Position numbers and translations under genes: made by a program. The notes beneath the pieces were generated by a model that was given only the letters and a program-made list of their open reading frames with translations, ran no database searches and had not been told where the DNA came from. A stretch of DNA of 64,000 nt. It comes from Gimesia chilikensis. GTDB lineage: Bacteria; Planctomycetota; Planctomycetia; Planctomycetales; Planctomycetaceae. How positions within the stretch are numbered: the first letter of the stretch is position 1; each line of letters begins with the position of its first letter. The DNA is taken from contig NZ_CP036266.1 of assembly GCF_007744075.1 (NCBI RefSeq), forward strand, positions 1,791,655-1,855,654, written 5' to 3'. Shown piece by piece: positions 8,206 through 17,525 of this stretch.

Positions 8206-11200
8206 ATGCACGCCTTTCGCCTCTTCACGACGGCAGTGGTCTTCAGTATTTCTTTTTCGATCTCTCACGCTGAAAAAACGAAAACATTTTCAGTGGGGAT
8301 CGCCAAAGTCGATATCACTCCCGAGTATCCGGTCCCCTTAAGTGGGTATGCCGCTCGAGGATCGAAGCCGATCAATCAGGTGGAACAGCATTTATGGGCA
8401 CGTGCCGTTGCTGTTGAGGATCAACAGGGTAAGCCACGTGTGCTGATCACTGTTGATAACTGTGGCGTTCCCGCTGAGGTGACGAAACAGGTTGTCGCGA
8501 ATCTGAAAGATAAATACGAAATGACGCCATCCGGCGTTGTGATCTGTTCGACACACACCCATTCGGCTCCCATGCTGACTGATGTGTTGCCGAACCTGTT
8601 CACGAAAGATCTGACCAAAGAGGAGCAGGCGGTGATTGCCCGCTATACTCAGGAGTTGGCTGAGAAACTGACAGAGGTCGCAAAGCAGGCGATTCAGGAT
8701 TCCCGTCCCGCACACCTGGAATGGGGAACTGGAACAGCCACCTTTGCCAAAAACCGCAGACAGATTACCGGGCCCGTCGATTACGAGGTACCGATTCTGG
8801 TCGTGAAAAGTCCGGAGGGGAAGCGTCGCGCGATTCTGGTGAGCTATGCCTGTCACTGTACTACATTAGGACCGGTCCCATTTATGTCAGGGGACTGGGC
8901 CGGGTGTGCAGTCGAAGGGATCGAAACCGATTTCCCAGGATGCATGGCAATGGTGGCCATTGGTTGTGGAGCCGATCAGAATCCCAAAGTCCGTGGTGAC
9001 GATCAGGGAGCTGCCCGGGTGAATGGGCGGGGACTCGCCGATGGTGTCAAGCAGCGGTTGAAGACGAGTCTGACACCGATTACCGGCAGCCTGACCACAC
9101 ACAGCCAGGAAGTGAAGCTCCCCTTGGCGACTCTGCCAACAGAAGAAGAGTGGAAAATGCTGGCAAAGAAGCCTGGCATCACGGGCTACCATGCTCAGAA
9201 AAATCTGAAACGACTGGCACAGGGTGAGGCTTTAATCGATGAGATCGACTATCCAGTGAAATCCTGGGTCTTCGGCGACGACCTGGCAATGGTGTTTCTT
9301 GGCGGAGAGGTGGTCGTTGATTACTCACTGGCGATCAAGAGTAAATACGGTGAGAAAGTCTGGGTTTCTTCTTATGCGAATGATGTTCCCTGTTACATTC
9401 CGTCCGAACGCGTCCTGAAAGAAGGAGGCTACGAAGGGCGGAATGCGATGGTCTGGTATGACAAGCCGGGTCCGTTTGCACCGGGACTGGAGGAAAAAAT
9501 ACTCAAGACAGTAGCCGCTCAGATTCCCGTTGACTTTAAGCCTGCGGAAGATGTCAGCCGAACAGGCGGGAAACGACCTCTGACTCCGGAAGAATCGATT
9601 TCCCGGATGAATTATGCAGATGACCTGCAGATTGATGTGGTCGCAGCCGAGCCGCTGGTAGTCGATCCGGTGGCAGTGGAGTTCGGTCCGGATGGAAAAC
9701 TGTGGGTTGTGGAAATGCGAGACTATCCGCAGGGCATGGACGGCAATCTCAAACCAGGGGGCGTGGTCAAATTCCTGGAAGACCTCGATCAGGACGGGAA
9801 CTACGATAAATCAACTGTGTTTCTGGAGGGGCTGCCGTTTCCCACCGGGCTGATGGTCTGGAAAAACGGGTTGCTGGTCTGTACTGCCCCCGATGTGATT
9901 TATGCAGAAGACACCGACGGCGACGGGAAAGCAGACATCAACCGCAAGGTGCTCACCGGTTTTGCAACCCATAACTATCAGGCACGAGTCAACAGTCTGG
10001 CACCGGGCCTGGATAACTGGGTTTATGCTTCCGGGGGGCTTTTTGGCGGGATCATCAAATCGTTCAACGGCCAGACCGTCAATGTTACCAATCGGGATTT
10101 TCGCTTTCATCCTGAGACGGGAGAACTGGAGCCGGTCAGTGGGCGAACCCAGCAGGGGCGTGTCCGCGATGACTGGGGAGACTGGTTTGGTTGTCGGAAT
10201 GGCAGTCTGTGTGTGCACTATCCCGTGGATGAAGCTTACTATCGTAAAAATCCGTATGTGGTTTCACCGCCGGCTGAAGTGGCCGTGCCTCGCGGTGATG
10301 ACGCCAGTCAGTTATATCCTGTCGGGGAACTGGTTCAATTCCACCTCAGTGGACAACGCGGCCGACCGACGTCTGCCTGTGGACTGGGGCTCTATCGCGA
10401 TGTCGCATTGGGCGAGCCCTTTTATGAAAATGCGTTTGTCTGTGAACCAGTGAATCAACTGGTACATCGCCGCGTCTTGAAACCAGAGGGAGTGACATTC
10501 GCCGGCTACCGGGCGAAAGAAGAGCAGGGACGTGAATTTCTGACATCAACCGATAACTGGTTTCGTCCCGTTCAGATGCGAACGGCTCCCGATGGCTCGC
10601 TATACATCGTCGACATGTACCGTTATCTGATTGAGCATCCCAAATTTCTCTCCCCGGAGTCCGTACAGAAACTGAATGTCCGCGCGGGCGAGACGCGGGG
10701 GCGGATCTATCGTGTGACACGCAAAGGGCAACAGCTCAAATCCATTCCGGATCTGAAACAGCTCAGTGCTGCGAAAGTCGCAGGGTTAATGGAAAGCAAG
10801 AATGGTACTCTGCGTGATATCGTGCAGCAGGAACTTCGCTTACGCGGAGATCAGAGTGCTGTTCCTGTCTTGAAACAGATCGCAGCAAAGGCCGAGTTCC
10901 CCGCCTCACGCCTGCAGGCATTGTGCACACTGGATGCGTTACAGGGACTTAATCCGGATCTGTTACAACCGCGGATTAACGATGCTCATCCGGGAGTCCG
11001 CCGCGAAGCGATTCGACTGTCGGAACCATTTCTGAATGAATCATCTCCGCTGGCTGAAGCGGTTCTCGCACAGGCGAAGGAGGAACAGGATCCGTCTGTG
11101 ATTCTGCAACTGGCTTACTCTCTTGGTGATTTAAAAGGTGATGCCGCGACGACCGCGTTATTGAAATTGATCCAGCAGCATGCCGACAGTGTTTATATTC

Positions 11201-13638
11201 GCTCTGCAGTACTGACGAGTTTTGAGCCGAGCCGACTGGCATCCGCAATCGCATCACTTTTGCCTCAGGTGACAGCCAATCCGAAGATGCTGCCGGTACT
11301 TAATGCACTGACCGATATGGCAATCGCTTCGAAGCAGCCCAAGGTGTTGAATGACCTGGCTGTCCATCTGACTGCGCATGCTGCCGAAAGTCAGCAGATT
11401 CCGAGTTGGGAATGGAACCTGCTTGCTCAGTTGCTGCAGTCGCCTCAGGTGAAACAGCAGGGCCATTCGGATGCATTTCAGGAACAGATCTCGGCTTTGA
11501 GTCTGCGGGCCCGTGAGCTGGTATCTGATGTCGATCAGTCCCCGGAAGAACGGGTAAACTCCCTGGAGTTTGTATTAAGCCTGAAACAGAATCAGAAGGA
11601 CCTCGATTTTGTTGCCGATCTACTCTCTCCGCAGACACCACTGAAGCTGCAGATTGCTGCATTGAGAAACCTGATCGCCACCCAGAATCCAGAGGCACTG
11701 GAGCTGGTGTTTGAAAACTGGAAGCAGTTTACGCCTTCTATTCAGGCAGAAGTTCTGAATCAGTTACTCCTGCGGGAATCGACGACTCAGGAACTGCTGA
11801 AACAGGTTGAACAGAAGCAGGTGCAACCGGCCCAGATTGATCTGACGAATCAACAACGACTGCTCGAACATAAGAATTCCAAGATTAAAAAGCATGCCCA
11901 GAAACTGTTTTCCGCGGCCAGCAGTGCCAGTCGGGAACAGGTGCTGAAGCAGTATCAGTCGGTTGATCTGAAACAGGGGAACCTGGAACGGGGGCGGCAG
12001 GTCTTTGAGAAGCAGTGTGCCAGCTGTCATCGCCTGGATGGTAAAGGACATGTGGTCGGTCCTGACCTGGCAGCACTGACGGATCAATCCAAGTCATTTT
12101 TGCTGACCTCGATTCTGGATCCAAATAAAGCCGTCGATGGTCGTTATGCTTCCTATCTGGCGGTAACAGAAGATGGAAAACTTAATACGGGGATTCTGGT
12201 TTCCGAACAGAGCAACAGTATCACGCTGAAAGCGCAGCAGGGAAAAGTGCTGACGATTCTGAGAGCCCAGATTGACGAGTTGATCAATTCAGGCAAGTCA
12301 CTCATGCCCGAGGGACTGGAACGGGAAATTCCTCCCGCAGCAATGGCGGATCTGATTGTCTATCTCCAGGAACACAGTGCCCCTGTGAGCTACAAGTACG
12401 CGGGAGCGGTGACTCCGGATGCCAGTTATCCCGATGATGCACAGAAGCCGAAGCTGGTCGATCGGATGAACGGAACTCCCAAATTCAATGACGGCCAATG
12501 GGTCGGGTTCCGCTTCACTGGCGAGCACCCCCAGCCGCGCATTGAACTGGATCTGGGGAAAAAGATGCCTCTGCAGTCGTTGCGGATCGTGTATGGCGTC
12601 AATCATGAACCGGGATCAATTCATGCTCCGCGATCAGTGCGGGTTTCCTTCAGCAATAATGGGCGTGAGTTTGGTAATCCGGTACAGTTTTCTGAATTCG
12701 ATAACCACCCGGATGGACTGGGGCTGTATGAAATTGATCGACGCATGATTGAAATCACGTTCCCGGAACAACGGGGACGGTTCGTACGCATCGATTTTCA
12801 AAGTGCCGGTCGCTGGCTGTTTCTTTCGGAAATCTCGCTGGCCAGTACCGCTACCAGCGATCAGTATCAGGCGGTGTCCGTTACATCCGGTGCTGCAGAA
12901 CAGGCTGCTCCTGGAGTCGATCCAGTGGCCCGAATCAAGTCTCTGGTGGCAGATGTTAAAGTCGGTACTCCCGATGAATATCGCAACATTCCCGATATCT
13001 GGAGACAGGCGATTGCTGCCGGAAAACGAAATCAGGCGGATGAACTTCATCGCTTGCTGGCTGCTTCACTGCCGGACTTCGGGCAGTCGCTGGAGTGCTG
13101 GCAGGCCGTGGTGATAGGCGGCGGTGTAATCAACGGGATCACCATCGCCGGCGACTGGCCACGAACGAAAATCGAAAACATTCTTAAAGCCACTCCTCCG
13201 CTGGAAGTTCGCTGGAAGCAGTCGCTGCATGCTGCGGTCAAGATGGCCGATGATCCCAAAATAAAATCCGGTACCCGCTATGATGCACTGCGCATGGTGG
13301 CCATGCTCGACTACGAGAAATGTCAACAGCAGTTGAAACGTTACCTGATGGATGCGACACAGGCCGAATTGCAGATGGGAGCCGTCAGTGGACTGGGCGA
13401 CATCAATACCCCGGAAGCGACCCAGGATCTGATCACCGCGCTGCCGAAATTGACTCCGCGGAATCAGAAGATTGCGGTCGAGGCTCTCGTCAGAACAGAG
13501 GCTCGTACGCAGATGCTGCTGCAGGCGCTGGAGAAAAAAGAGCTGACTGCTGAACTGGTGGATGCCGCAGTTCAGCAGCAACTGAAAATGTCAGAGAATG
13601 CCGAGATTAAGAAACGGGCACAGACCGTCTTTCCCTGA
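8206..13638 (+). CDS. Giant secreted fusion: ceramidase-like domain, PVC-type dehydrogenase, HEAT repeats, cytochrome c, F5/8-type domain
   Basis: The frame opens at TTG 8167, but ATG 8206 has AGGA nine bases upstream and starts a clean signal peptide (MHAFRLFTTAVVFSISF...SHA), giving 1810 residues. In order it shows five parts. (1) A neutral/alkaline ceramidase-like domain, to about residue 440, with STHTHSAPM and YACHCTT as probable zinc ligands. (2) A planctomycete membrane-bound-dehydrogenase beta-propeller, about 465-860, with DTDGDGKAD and DLDQDGNYD loops that look calcium-binding. (3) HEAT-like repeats, about 860-1240. (4) A cytochrome c site CASCH near residue 1271. (5) An F5/8C-like jelly roll, about 1400-1560, followed by more HEAT-like helices. 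It should act in the periplasm. Substrate unknown. Confidence 0.85.
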   Translation: MHAFRLFTTAVVFSISFSISHAEKTKTFSVGIAKVDITPEYPVPLSGYAARGSKPINQVEQHLWARAVAVEDQQGKPRVLITVDNCGVPAEVTKQVVANLKDKYEMTPSGVVICSTHTHSAPMLTDVLPNLFTKDLTKEEQAVIARYTQELAEKLTEVAKQAIQDSRPAHLEWGTGTATFAKNRRQITGPVDYEVPILVVKSPEGKRRAILVSYACHCTTLGPVPFMSGDWAGCAVEGIETDFPGCMAMVAIGCGADQNPKVRGDDQGAARVNGRGLADGVKQRLKTSLTPITGSLTTHSQEVKLPLATLPTEEEWKMLAKKPGITGYHAQKNLKRLAQGEALIDEIDYPVKSWVFGDDLAMVFLGGEVVVDYSLAIKSKYGEKVWVSSYANDVPCYIPSERVLKEGGYEGRNAMVWYDKPGPFAPGLEEKILKTVAAQIPVDFKPAEDVSRTGGKRPLTPEESISRMNYADDLQIDVVAAEPLVVDPVAVEFGPDGKLWVVEMRDYPQGMDGNLKPGGVVKFLEDLDQDGNYDKSTVFLEGLPFPTGLMVWKNGLLVCTAPDVIYAEDTDGDGKADINRKVLTGFATHNYQARVNSLAPGLDNWVYASGGLFGGIIKSFNGQTVNVTNRDFRFHPETGELEPVSGRTQQGRVRDDWGDWFGCRNGSLCVHYPVDEAYYRKNPYVVSPPAEVAVPRGDDASQLYPVGELVQFHLSGQRGRPTSACGLGLYRDVALGEPFYENAFVCEPVNQLVHRRVLKPEGVTFAGYRAKEEQGREFLTSTDNWFRPVQMRTAPDGSLYIVDMYRYLIEHPKFLSPESVQKLNVRAGETRGRIYRVTRKGQQLKSIPDLKQLSAAKVAGLMESKNGTLRDIVQQELRLRGDQSAVPVLKQIAAKAEFPASRLQALCTLDALQGLNPDLLQPRINDAHPGVRREAIRLSEPFLNESSPLAEAVLAQAKEEQDPSVILQLAYSLGDLKGDAATTALLKLIQQHADSVYIRSAVLTSFEPSRLASAIASLLPQVTANPKMLPVLNALTDMAIASKQPKVLNDLAVHLTAHAAESQQIPSWEWNLLAQLLQSPQVKQQGHSDAFQEQISALSLRARELVSDVDQSPEERVNSLEFVLSLKQNQKDLDFVADLLSPQTPLKLQIAALRNLIATQNPEALELVFENWKQFTPSIQAEVLNQLLLRESTTQELLKQVEQKQVQPAQIDLTNQQRLLEHKNSKIKKHAQKLFSAASSASREQVLKQYQSVDLKQGNLERGRQVFEKQCASCHRLDGKGHVVGPDLAALTDQSKSFLLTSILDPNKAVDGRYASYLAVTEDGKLNTGILVSEQSNSITLKAQQGKVLTILRAQIDELINSGKSLMPEGLEREIPPAAMADLIVYLQEHSAPVSYKYAGAVTPDASYPDDAQKPKLVDRMNGTPKFNDGQWVGFRFTGEHPQPRIELDLGKKMPLQSLRIVYGVNHEPGSIHAPRSVRVSFSNNGREFGNPVQFSEFDNHPDGLGLYEIDRRMIEITFPEQRGRFVRIDFQSAGRWLFLSEISLASTATSDQYQAVSVTSGAAEQAAPGVDPVARIKSLVADVKVGTPDEYRNIPDIWRQAIAAGKRNQADELHRLLAASLPDFGQSLECWQAVVIGGGVINGITIAGDWPRTKIENILKATPPLEVRWKQSLHAAVKMADDPKIKSGTRYDALRMVAMLDYEKCQQQLKRYLMDATQAELQMGAVSGLGDINTPEATQDLITALPKLTPRNQKIAVEALVRTEARTQMLLQALEKKELTAELVDAAVQQQLKMSENAEIKKRAQTVFP

Positions 13639-13645
13639 CGGTCTG
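13621..13645 (+). terminator. Hairpin overlapping the stop codon of the giant gene
   Basis: CAGACCGTC (13621-13629) and GACGGTCTG (13637-13645) form a perfect nine-base-pair stem with a seven-base loop. The stop codon TGA lies at the start of the right arm. No strong T-run follows, only a CTCTTT further on, so it may be a weak or bidirectional terminator or an RNA-stabilising hairpin between two convergent genes. Confidence 0.5.
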
Positions 13646-13658
13646 TGAAAGGGGCTCT

Positions 13659-14195
13659 TTACTTCGACAGTAAGACGTTGAGAATACCACGACAGAAGTC
13701 GGGGAGGTCACTGGGACGACGACTGCAGACAAAGTGTCGGTCCACGACAACCGGTGCGTCTTCCCAGATAGCGCCGGCATTGACGAGGTCGTCTTTGATT
13801 CCGGGAGAACCGGTGACTTTGACACCCTGGTAGATGCCGGCAGAGATCGGCATCCAGCCACCGTGGCAGATGGCTGCGATCAGTTTTTCGCTTTCATGGA
13901 ATTCCTGCAGGAGTGAAAGTACCTTTTCATAGCGGCGGAGCTTATCGGGCATCCAACCGCCGGCGCAGATCACCCCCTGGAAATCGCTGGATGAAATGCT
14001 CTCAATGGTGGCTTCCGATTCTGCCGGATAGCCATGCTTACCCAGGTAGGTCTGATTGGACTCCAGTCCCGCCATGGTTGTCTCTGCGCCCGCTTCTTCG
14101 AGACGGAGCTTTGGGTACCAGAGTTCGAGGTCTTCGTAGTCCGCTCCTACGAACAGTAGAAACTTCTGTCCGGCGAGGGGGAGTGAGTCAGTCAT
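13659..14195 (-). CDS. DJ-1/PfpI family protein
   Basis: This 178-residue protein has the flavodoxin-like class I glutamine-amidotransferase fold. FLLFVGADYEDLELWYP opens the fold with the conserved acidic residue. AAICHGGWMPISAG is the nucleophile elbow with the reactive cysteine. GSPGIKDDLVNAGA follows as in PfpI-like proteins. AAAGGA lies before ATG 14195. Family knowledge: members act as cysteine peptidases, glyoxalases/deglycases or redox chaperones. Sequence alone does not separate these. It is convergent with the giant gene and probably monocistronic. Confidence 0.87.
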   Translation of the reverse strand: MTDSLPLAGQKFLLFVGADYEDLELWYPKLRLEEAGAETTMAGLESNQTYLGKHGYPAESEATIESISSSDFQGVICAGGWMPDKLRRYEKVLSLLQEFHESEKLIAAICHGGWMPISAGIYQGVKVTGSPGIKDDLVNAGAIWEDAPVVVDRHFVCSRRPSDLPDFCRGILNVLLSK

Positions 14196-14246
14196 AGGAT
14201 ATCCTTTAAGGTTTTGAGGTTAATTTTATAAGTGAAGCCGGCTATC

Positions 14247-14789
14247 TCATGCAGTCGGCCAGAAGAATCCGAATATGAGTCCGACGATAACCGCATACAG
14301 AATCGATTCGATTATATGTCCAGTGATACGATTGTGGAACCAGATCGCATGCTGCACGATAGCAGAGAGAAACGTCAGTAACGAGGCCAGGGCGAAAAAG
14401 CGAAACACGACTGCGAATTCTGCACCCGGCGAGAGTACCAGCGACGCGAGGCAGGCCAGCGCAAAGCTGATTACCAAGAAGTAAAGAAACGTCAGCCCCA
14501 GGTTTCGACCCATATTGACTTTGTCAAACAGGGTGATAATTCCACGGGGCCCCTGTTCCCACTTCTGCTGGTAGGATTCGCTTTTCATCTCTTCGGGGGT
14601 TTTGCAGCCAGGGAACATGTAGCTGCCCCGGGGCAGGTTCAGACCTCGCAACGCATCAAGGAACTCGTCTTCCTGTTCGATCTTAATCCAGTCTGATCGA
14701 TGCAACTGGAAGACCATCCAGGACAGAAAGCTGGCAAAAAACAGTGCAACGGCAGATAACAGGACAGGTATCAGCAGACTTGCTACCAT
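14247..14789 (-). CDS. Unrecognised membrane protein with about four helices
   Basis: This is a 180-residue protein. The first hydrophobic helix is at residues 4-30, followed by a soluble stretch of about 70 residues (KIEQEDEFLDALRGLNLPRG, then a KTPEEMKSE stretch). Three more membrane helices lie at about 97-119, 124-147 and 160-178. No catalytic or binding motif is recognised. It lies upstream of the DJ-1 gene on the same strand with a 51-base gap and could be cotranscribed with it. Function unknown; membrane location is secure. Confidence 0.7.
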   Translation of the reverse strand: MVASLLIPVLLSAVALFFASFLSWMVFQLHRSDWIKIEQEDEFLDALRGLNLPRGSYMFPGCKTPEEMKSESYQQKWEQGPRGIITLFDKVNMGRNLGLTFLYFLVISFALACLASLVLSPGAEFAVVFRFFALASLLTFLSAIVQHAIWFHNRITGHIIESILYAVIVGLIFGFFWPTA

Positions 14790-14925
14790 GTGTTCAACTC
14801 CCGAATGTTACAGGAAAAGAGATGCTGGATTGATTCGGTCTCATGATAAAAATTCAGGACCGGCATTCCTAGTACCTCACGAAGATTCATAGTCACATTA
14901 GCCAAGATGATCGGAAAGGATCCAC

Positions 14926-15294
14926 ATGCCTCAATTCATTGAACGCCCAGTCGTTGTAGAAGCCGCCGGTAACAAACCCAAGCAGATTGAAGAGTTCGTG
15001 GGGCGAGTGAATACGGGAGACGACGCGATCAGCATCGCCCGTATGGTTTCTCCCGGTGGCTGGGTGGAACCGGCTCAGACACCTGATTTTCGAGAAATGA
15101 CCGTGGTTATGAAAGGCACGCTGCAGGTTGAGACGCATGAGGGAATGTTTGAAGTCCAGGCGGGACAGGGGATAATACTGGAGCCCGGCGAGTGGGTTCG
15201 TTACAGTACACCTGGCGCGGAGGGAGCCGAATATATCGCGGTTTGTACGCCCGCCTTTTCGCCTGATACCGTCCATCGCGACGAGGCATCCTGA
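14926..15294 (+). CDS. Cupin-domain protein
   Basis: This 122-residue single-domain cupin starts at ATG 14926 behind GAAAGGA. The double-stranded beta-helix is recognised from MVSPGGWVEPAQTPDF, EMTVVMKGTLQVETHEG, and the second-motif GQGIILEPGEWVRYSTP. The usual metal-binding histidines of motif 1 are largely replaced (EPAQTPDF where HxH would be), so metal binding and catalysis are doubtful. It sits 30 bases before a VOC-family gene and is probably cotranscribed. Specific substrate unknown. Confidence 0.8.
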   Translation: MPQFIERPVVVEAAGNKPKQIEEFVGRVNTGDDAISIARMVSPGGWVEPAQTPDFREMTVVMKGTLQVETHEGMFEVQAGQGIILEPGEWVRYSTPGAEGAEYIAVCTPAFSPDTVHRDEAS

Positions 15295-15324
15295 AACTTT
15301 TAGAGTGAAGCAGGAGATACGCTG

Positions 15325-15732
15325 ATGCAGTCAGGTCCGAATAGTATCCAGGAACTGGTACCGCTTCTATTTGTAGAAAATGTCACGCATTCTGTCTCCT
15401 TTTACCGGGATCAACTCGGTTTCGAGATGACGCTGAACTGGGAACCGGAGGGGAAACTGTCCTGGTGCCGGCTGGAGCGGGACGGCGTGGCTCTGATGCT
15501 GCAATTGGCTTGTCCGGATGAAGACGGGACGACTGAGGAACGGAGCAAAGGCATCGGTTTCTTTTTTCTATGTGAGGATGCACATGCCATGTACGAGGAA
15601 CTGCGTGGCAAGGGGCTGGAACTGGAACCGCCGAAAGTGGCTTTCTACGGAATGAACCAGCTGTTTCTGAAAGATCCCGATGGTTATGAGCTCTGTTTTC
15701 AGAATCCGGTTCCTGAAAGAATGGCAGAATAA
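15325..15732 (+). CDS. VOC-superfamily (glyoxalase/bleomycin-resistance-like) protein
   Basis: This 135-residue protein has the paired beta-alpha-beta-beta-beta modules of the vicinal-oxygen-chelate fold. VPLLFVENVTHSVSFYRDQL begins module one, GVALMLQLACP completes it, and FLKDPDGYELCFQNP is the typical C-terminal motif with the metal-position glutamate. AGGAGA precedes the ATG. The N-terminal metal ligand position is V rather than H, which is more like bleomycin-binding or unspecialised VOC proteins than glyoxalase I. Substrate unknown. It is the last gene of the cupin-VOC pair and converges on the phosphorylase gene. Confidence 0.82.
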   Translation: MQSGPNSIQELVPLLFVENVTHSVSFYRDQLGFEMTLNWEPEGKLSWCRLERDGVALMLQLACPDEDGTTEERSKGIGFFFLCEDAHAMYEELRGKGLELEPPKVAFYGMNQLFLKDPDGYELCFQNPVPERMAE

Positions 15733-15760
15733 ATCGAACACCGTGTGAAATCAGGAGTAG

Positions 15761-17521
15761 TTACTCACGCTCAAACAGATTCGTCAGCCAGACCACCTGG
15801 TAAGGTTTGAGAGTCAGTTCTGCTCTGAGGTTGGAATAAATTTCACCGCTGATCAAGTCGATCCAGGAATCGGTGCCGATCAGGTTGATCTCTGAGAGTG
15901 GCAGGATCTGTTCGGTATTTGACACATTGTTCAGCGCGAAAATACTCTGCTGTCGATCCATGCTCTGTCGCCAGAAAGCAAAGACGGCATCCCCCAGATG
16001 TAAAGTGAACTGGGTCGCGTTGGGATGGAACGCGGGCTGACGTCTGCGAACCTGAAGTAGATGGCAGAGTCCCTGGAAGACATGGGCGTGTGAGAAATTT
16101 TCATCGGCGAGAACCGCCTGTAATTGTTCATAGTCCCAGCGGTGCCGGTTGATGGAGCGGTTGTGCCCCGTGCGTTCGACGCCTTCCTGGTCGTTATGGG
16201 TCCCCAGAAAGCTGTGAATGTAAAGGGCAGGAATGCCTTCCAGTGCAATCATGATGGCATGCGCACAGAGGAAGCGGGGGATTTGCCATTCATCTTCTCC
16301 GTCGATTGTGCCTTTCATGGCGTCAAACAGAGAGATGTTGATCTCGTAAGGTCGCATGCCTCCTCCCGGAAGGGAGCGCATTGAGATGCGGCCGCCGAAC
16401 TGTTCCATCATAGTGACCATCCGGTTGATTTCTTCGTCGTCCATCAGACCTTCTGCTGGTCGCAAACCGATCCCATCATGAGAAGCGATGAAGTTCAGAT
16501 AAGTCGTACCGTGCAATGCAGGGGGCATACTCATCATCCAGGTCTTCAGATGCTGACAACTGCCGCAGAGCATGGCGTTGACCAGCAGTGGGGGCAGTGA
16601 GAAATTATAGATGGCATGGGCTTCGTTCGAGTTTCCGAAATAAGCCAGATTTTCGCGATTGGGAATATTGGTTTCGGTGAGAATCATGGCCTGGGGGGAG
16701 ACAAACTGGATCAGGGTTCTCAGCAGGCGGACGATTTCATGGGTTTCCGGCAGGCTGAGACAGGTGGTTCCTGCGACTTTCCAGATGAACGCGATCGCAT
16801 CGAGGCGAAAGATCTGTACGCCATGATCCAGGTAAAGTTTAACAATCTTCACCACTTCTTTAAGTAGCAGCGGCTCTGCGAAGTTCAGGTCGATCTGATC
16901 ATGACTGAAGGTGCACCAGACGTATCGCGGTCCTTCTGGTGTATCGATGCGCTGCAGCAGTTCATTGGTACGGGGGCGAACAACATCGGCCAGGTCATCG
17001 TCCGGGCTGGCACAGAAGAAAAAGTCCCGGCCGGGAAATTCGCCACGTTTAAACTGTTGAAACCATTCGCTCTGACTTGAACAATGATTGATGACCAGAT
17101 CCGACATTAACTGGAATTTTTCCGCGATGGCATTGATGTCTTCCCAGTCACCGAGGGTGGGATTCACCTGATGGTAATCGATGACGGAAAAACCATCGTC
17201 CGAGCTATACGGGAAGAAGGGAAGAATATGAATGCCGTTGATTGTATTGCTGAGATATTTTTCCGAGAAATGGAGCAGGGTCTGCAGGGGAGTCTCGTTT
17301 TCTGCCAGCAGACTGTCGCCATAAGTGATCATGACGACGTTCCGCTGGTCCCAGTGATTCTGATGCGTTTCCGGCGTCTGACACTGCCCGTCCGGGCACA
17401 TGATGTCAATTAGATCCTGGGCAAACGCTGCATGGTCCAGCTCGGGATAAATGATCTTGAGATGGTTCTCGACCATGAAACGGTATTCACTGATGGCAGA
17501 GTGCGCGACAGGTTCGGTCAT
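15761..17521 (-). CDS. GH13_18 sugar phosphorylase, probably glucosylglycerate phosphorylase
   Basis: About 586 residues from ATG 17521, four bases after the stop of the synthase gene; a longer frame to 17593 would overlap that gene. It is an alpha-amylase-fold enzyme of sucrose-phosphorylase type. Features are [18 protein letters not shown] near the N-terminus, [11 protein letters not shown] with the catalytic aspartate, LTETNIPN with the acid/base glutamate, and [12 protein letters not shown] with the transition-state aspartate. Family knowledge: GH13_18 includes sucrose, sucrose-6-phosphate, glucosylglycerol and glucosylglycerate phosphorylases. Context with a GT81 synthase and a phosphoglycerate-type phosphatase points to reversible phosphorolysis of glucosylglycerate to glucose-1-phosphate and glycerate. 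Cytoplasmic, no signal peptide. Sucrose phosphorylase remains an alternative. Confidence 0.8.
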   Translation of the reverse strand: MTEPVAHSAISEYRFMVENHLKIIYPELDHAAFAQDLIDIMCPDGQCQTPETHQNHWDQRNVVMITYGDSLLAENETPLQTLLHFSEKYLSNTINGIHILPFFPYSSDDGFSVIDYHQVNPTLGDWEDINAIAEKFQLMSDLVINHCSSQSEWFQQFKRGEFPGRDFFFCASPDDDLADVVRPRTNELLQRIDTPEGPRYVWCTFSHDQIDLNFAEPLLLKEVVKIVKLYLDHGVQIFRLDAIAFIWKVAGTTCLSLPETHEIVRLLRTLIQFVSPQAMILTETNIPNRENLAYFGNSNEAHAIYNFSLPPLLVNAMLCGSCQHLKTWMMSMPPALHGTTYLNFIASHDGIGLRPAEGLMDDEEINRMVTMMEQFGGRISMRSLPGGGMRPYEINISLFDAMKGTIDGEDEWQIPRFLCAHAIMIALEGIPALYIHSFLGTHNDQEGVERTGHNRSINRHRWDYEQLQAVLADENFSHAHVFQGLCHLLQVRRRQPAFHPNATQFTLHLGDAVFAFWRQSMDRQQSIFALNNVSNTEQILPLSEINLIGTDSWIDLISGEIYSNLRAELTLKPYQVVWLTNLFERE

Positions 17522-17525
17522 CGGT

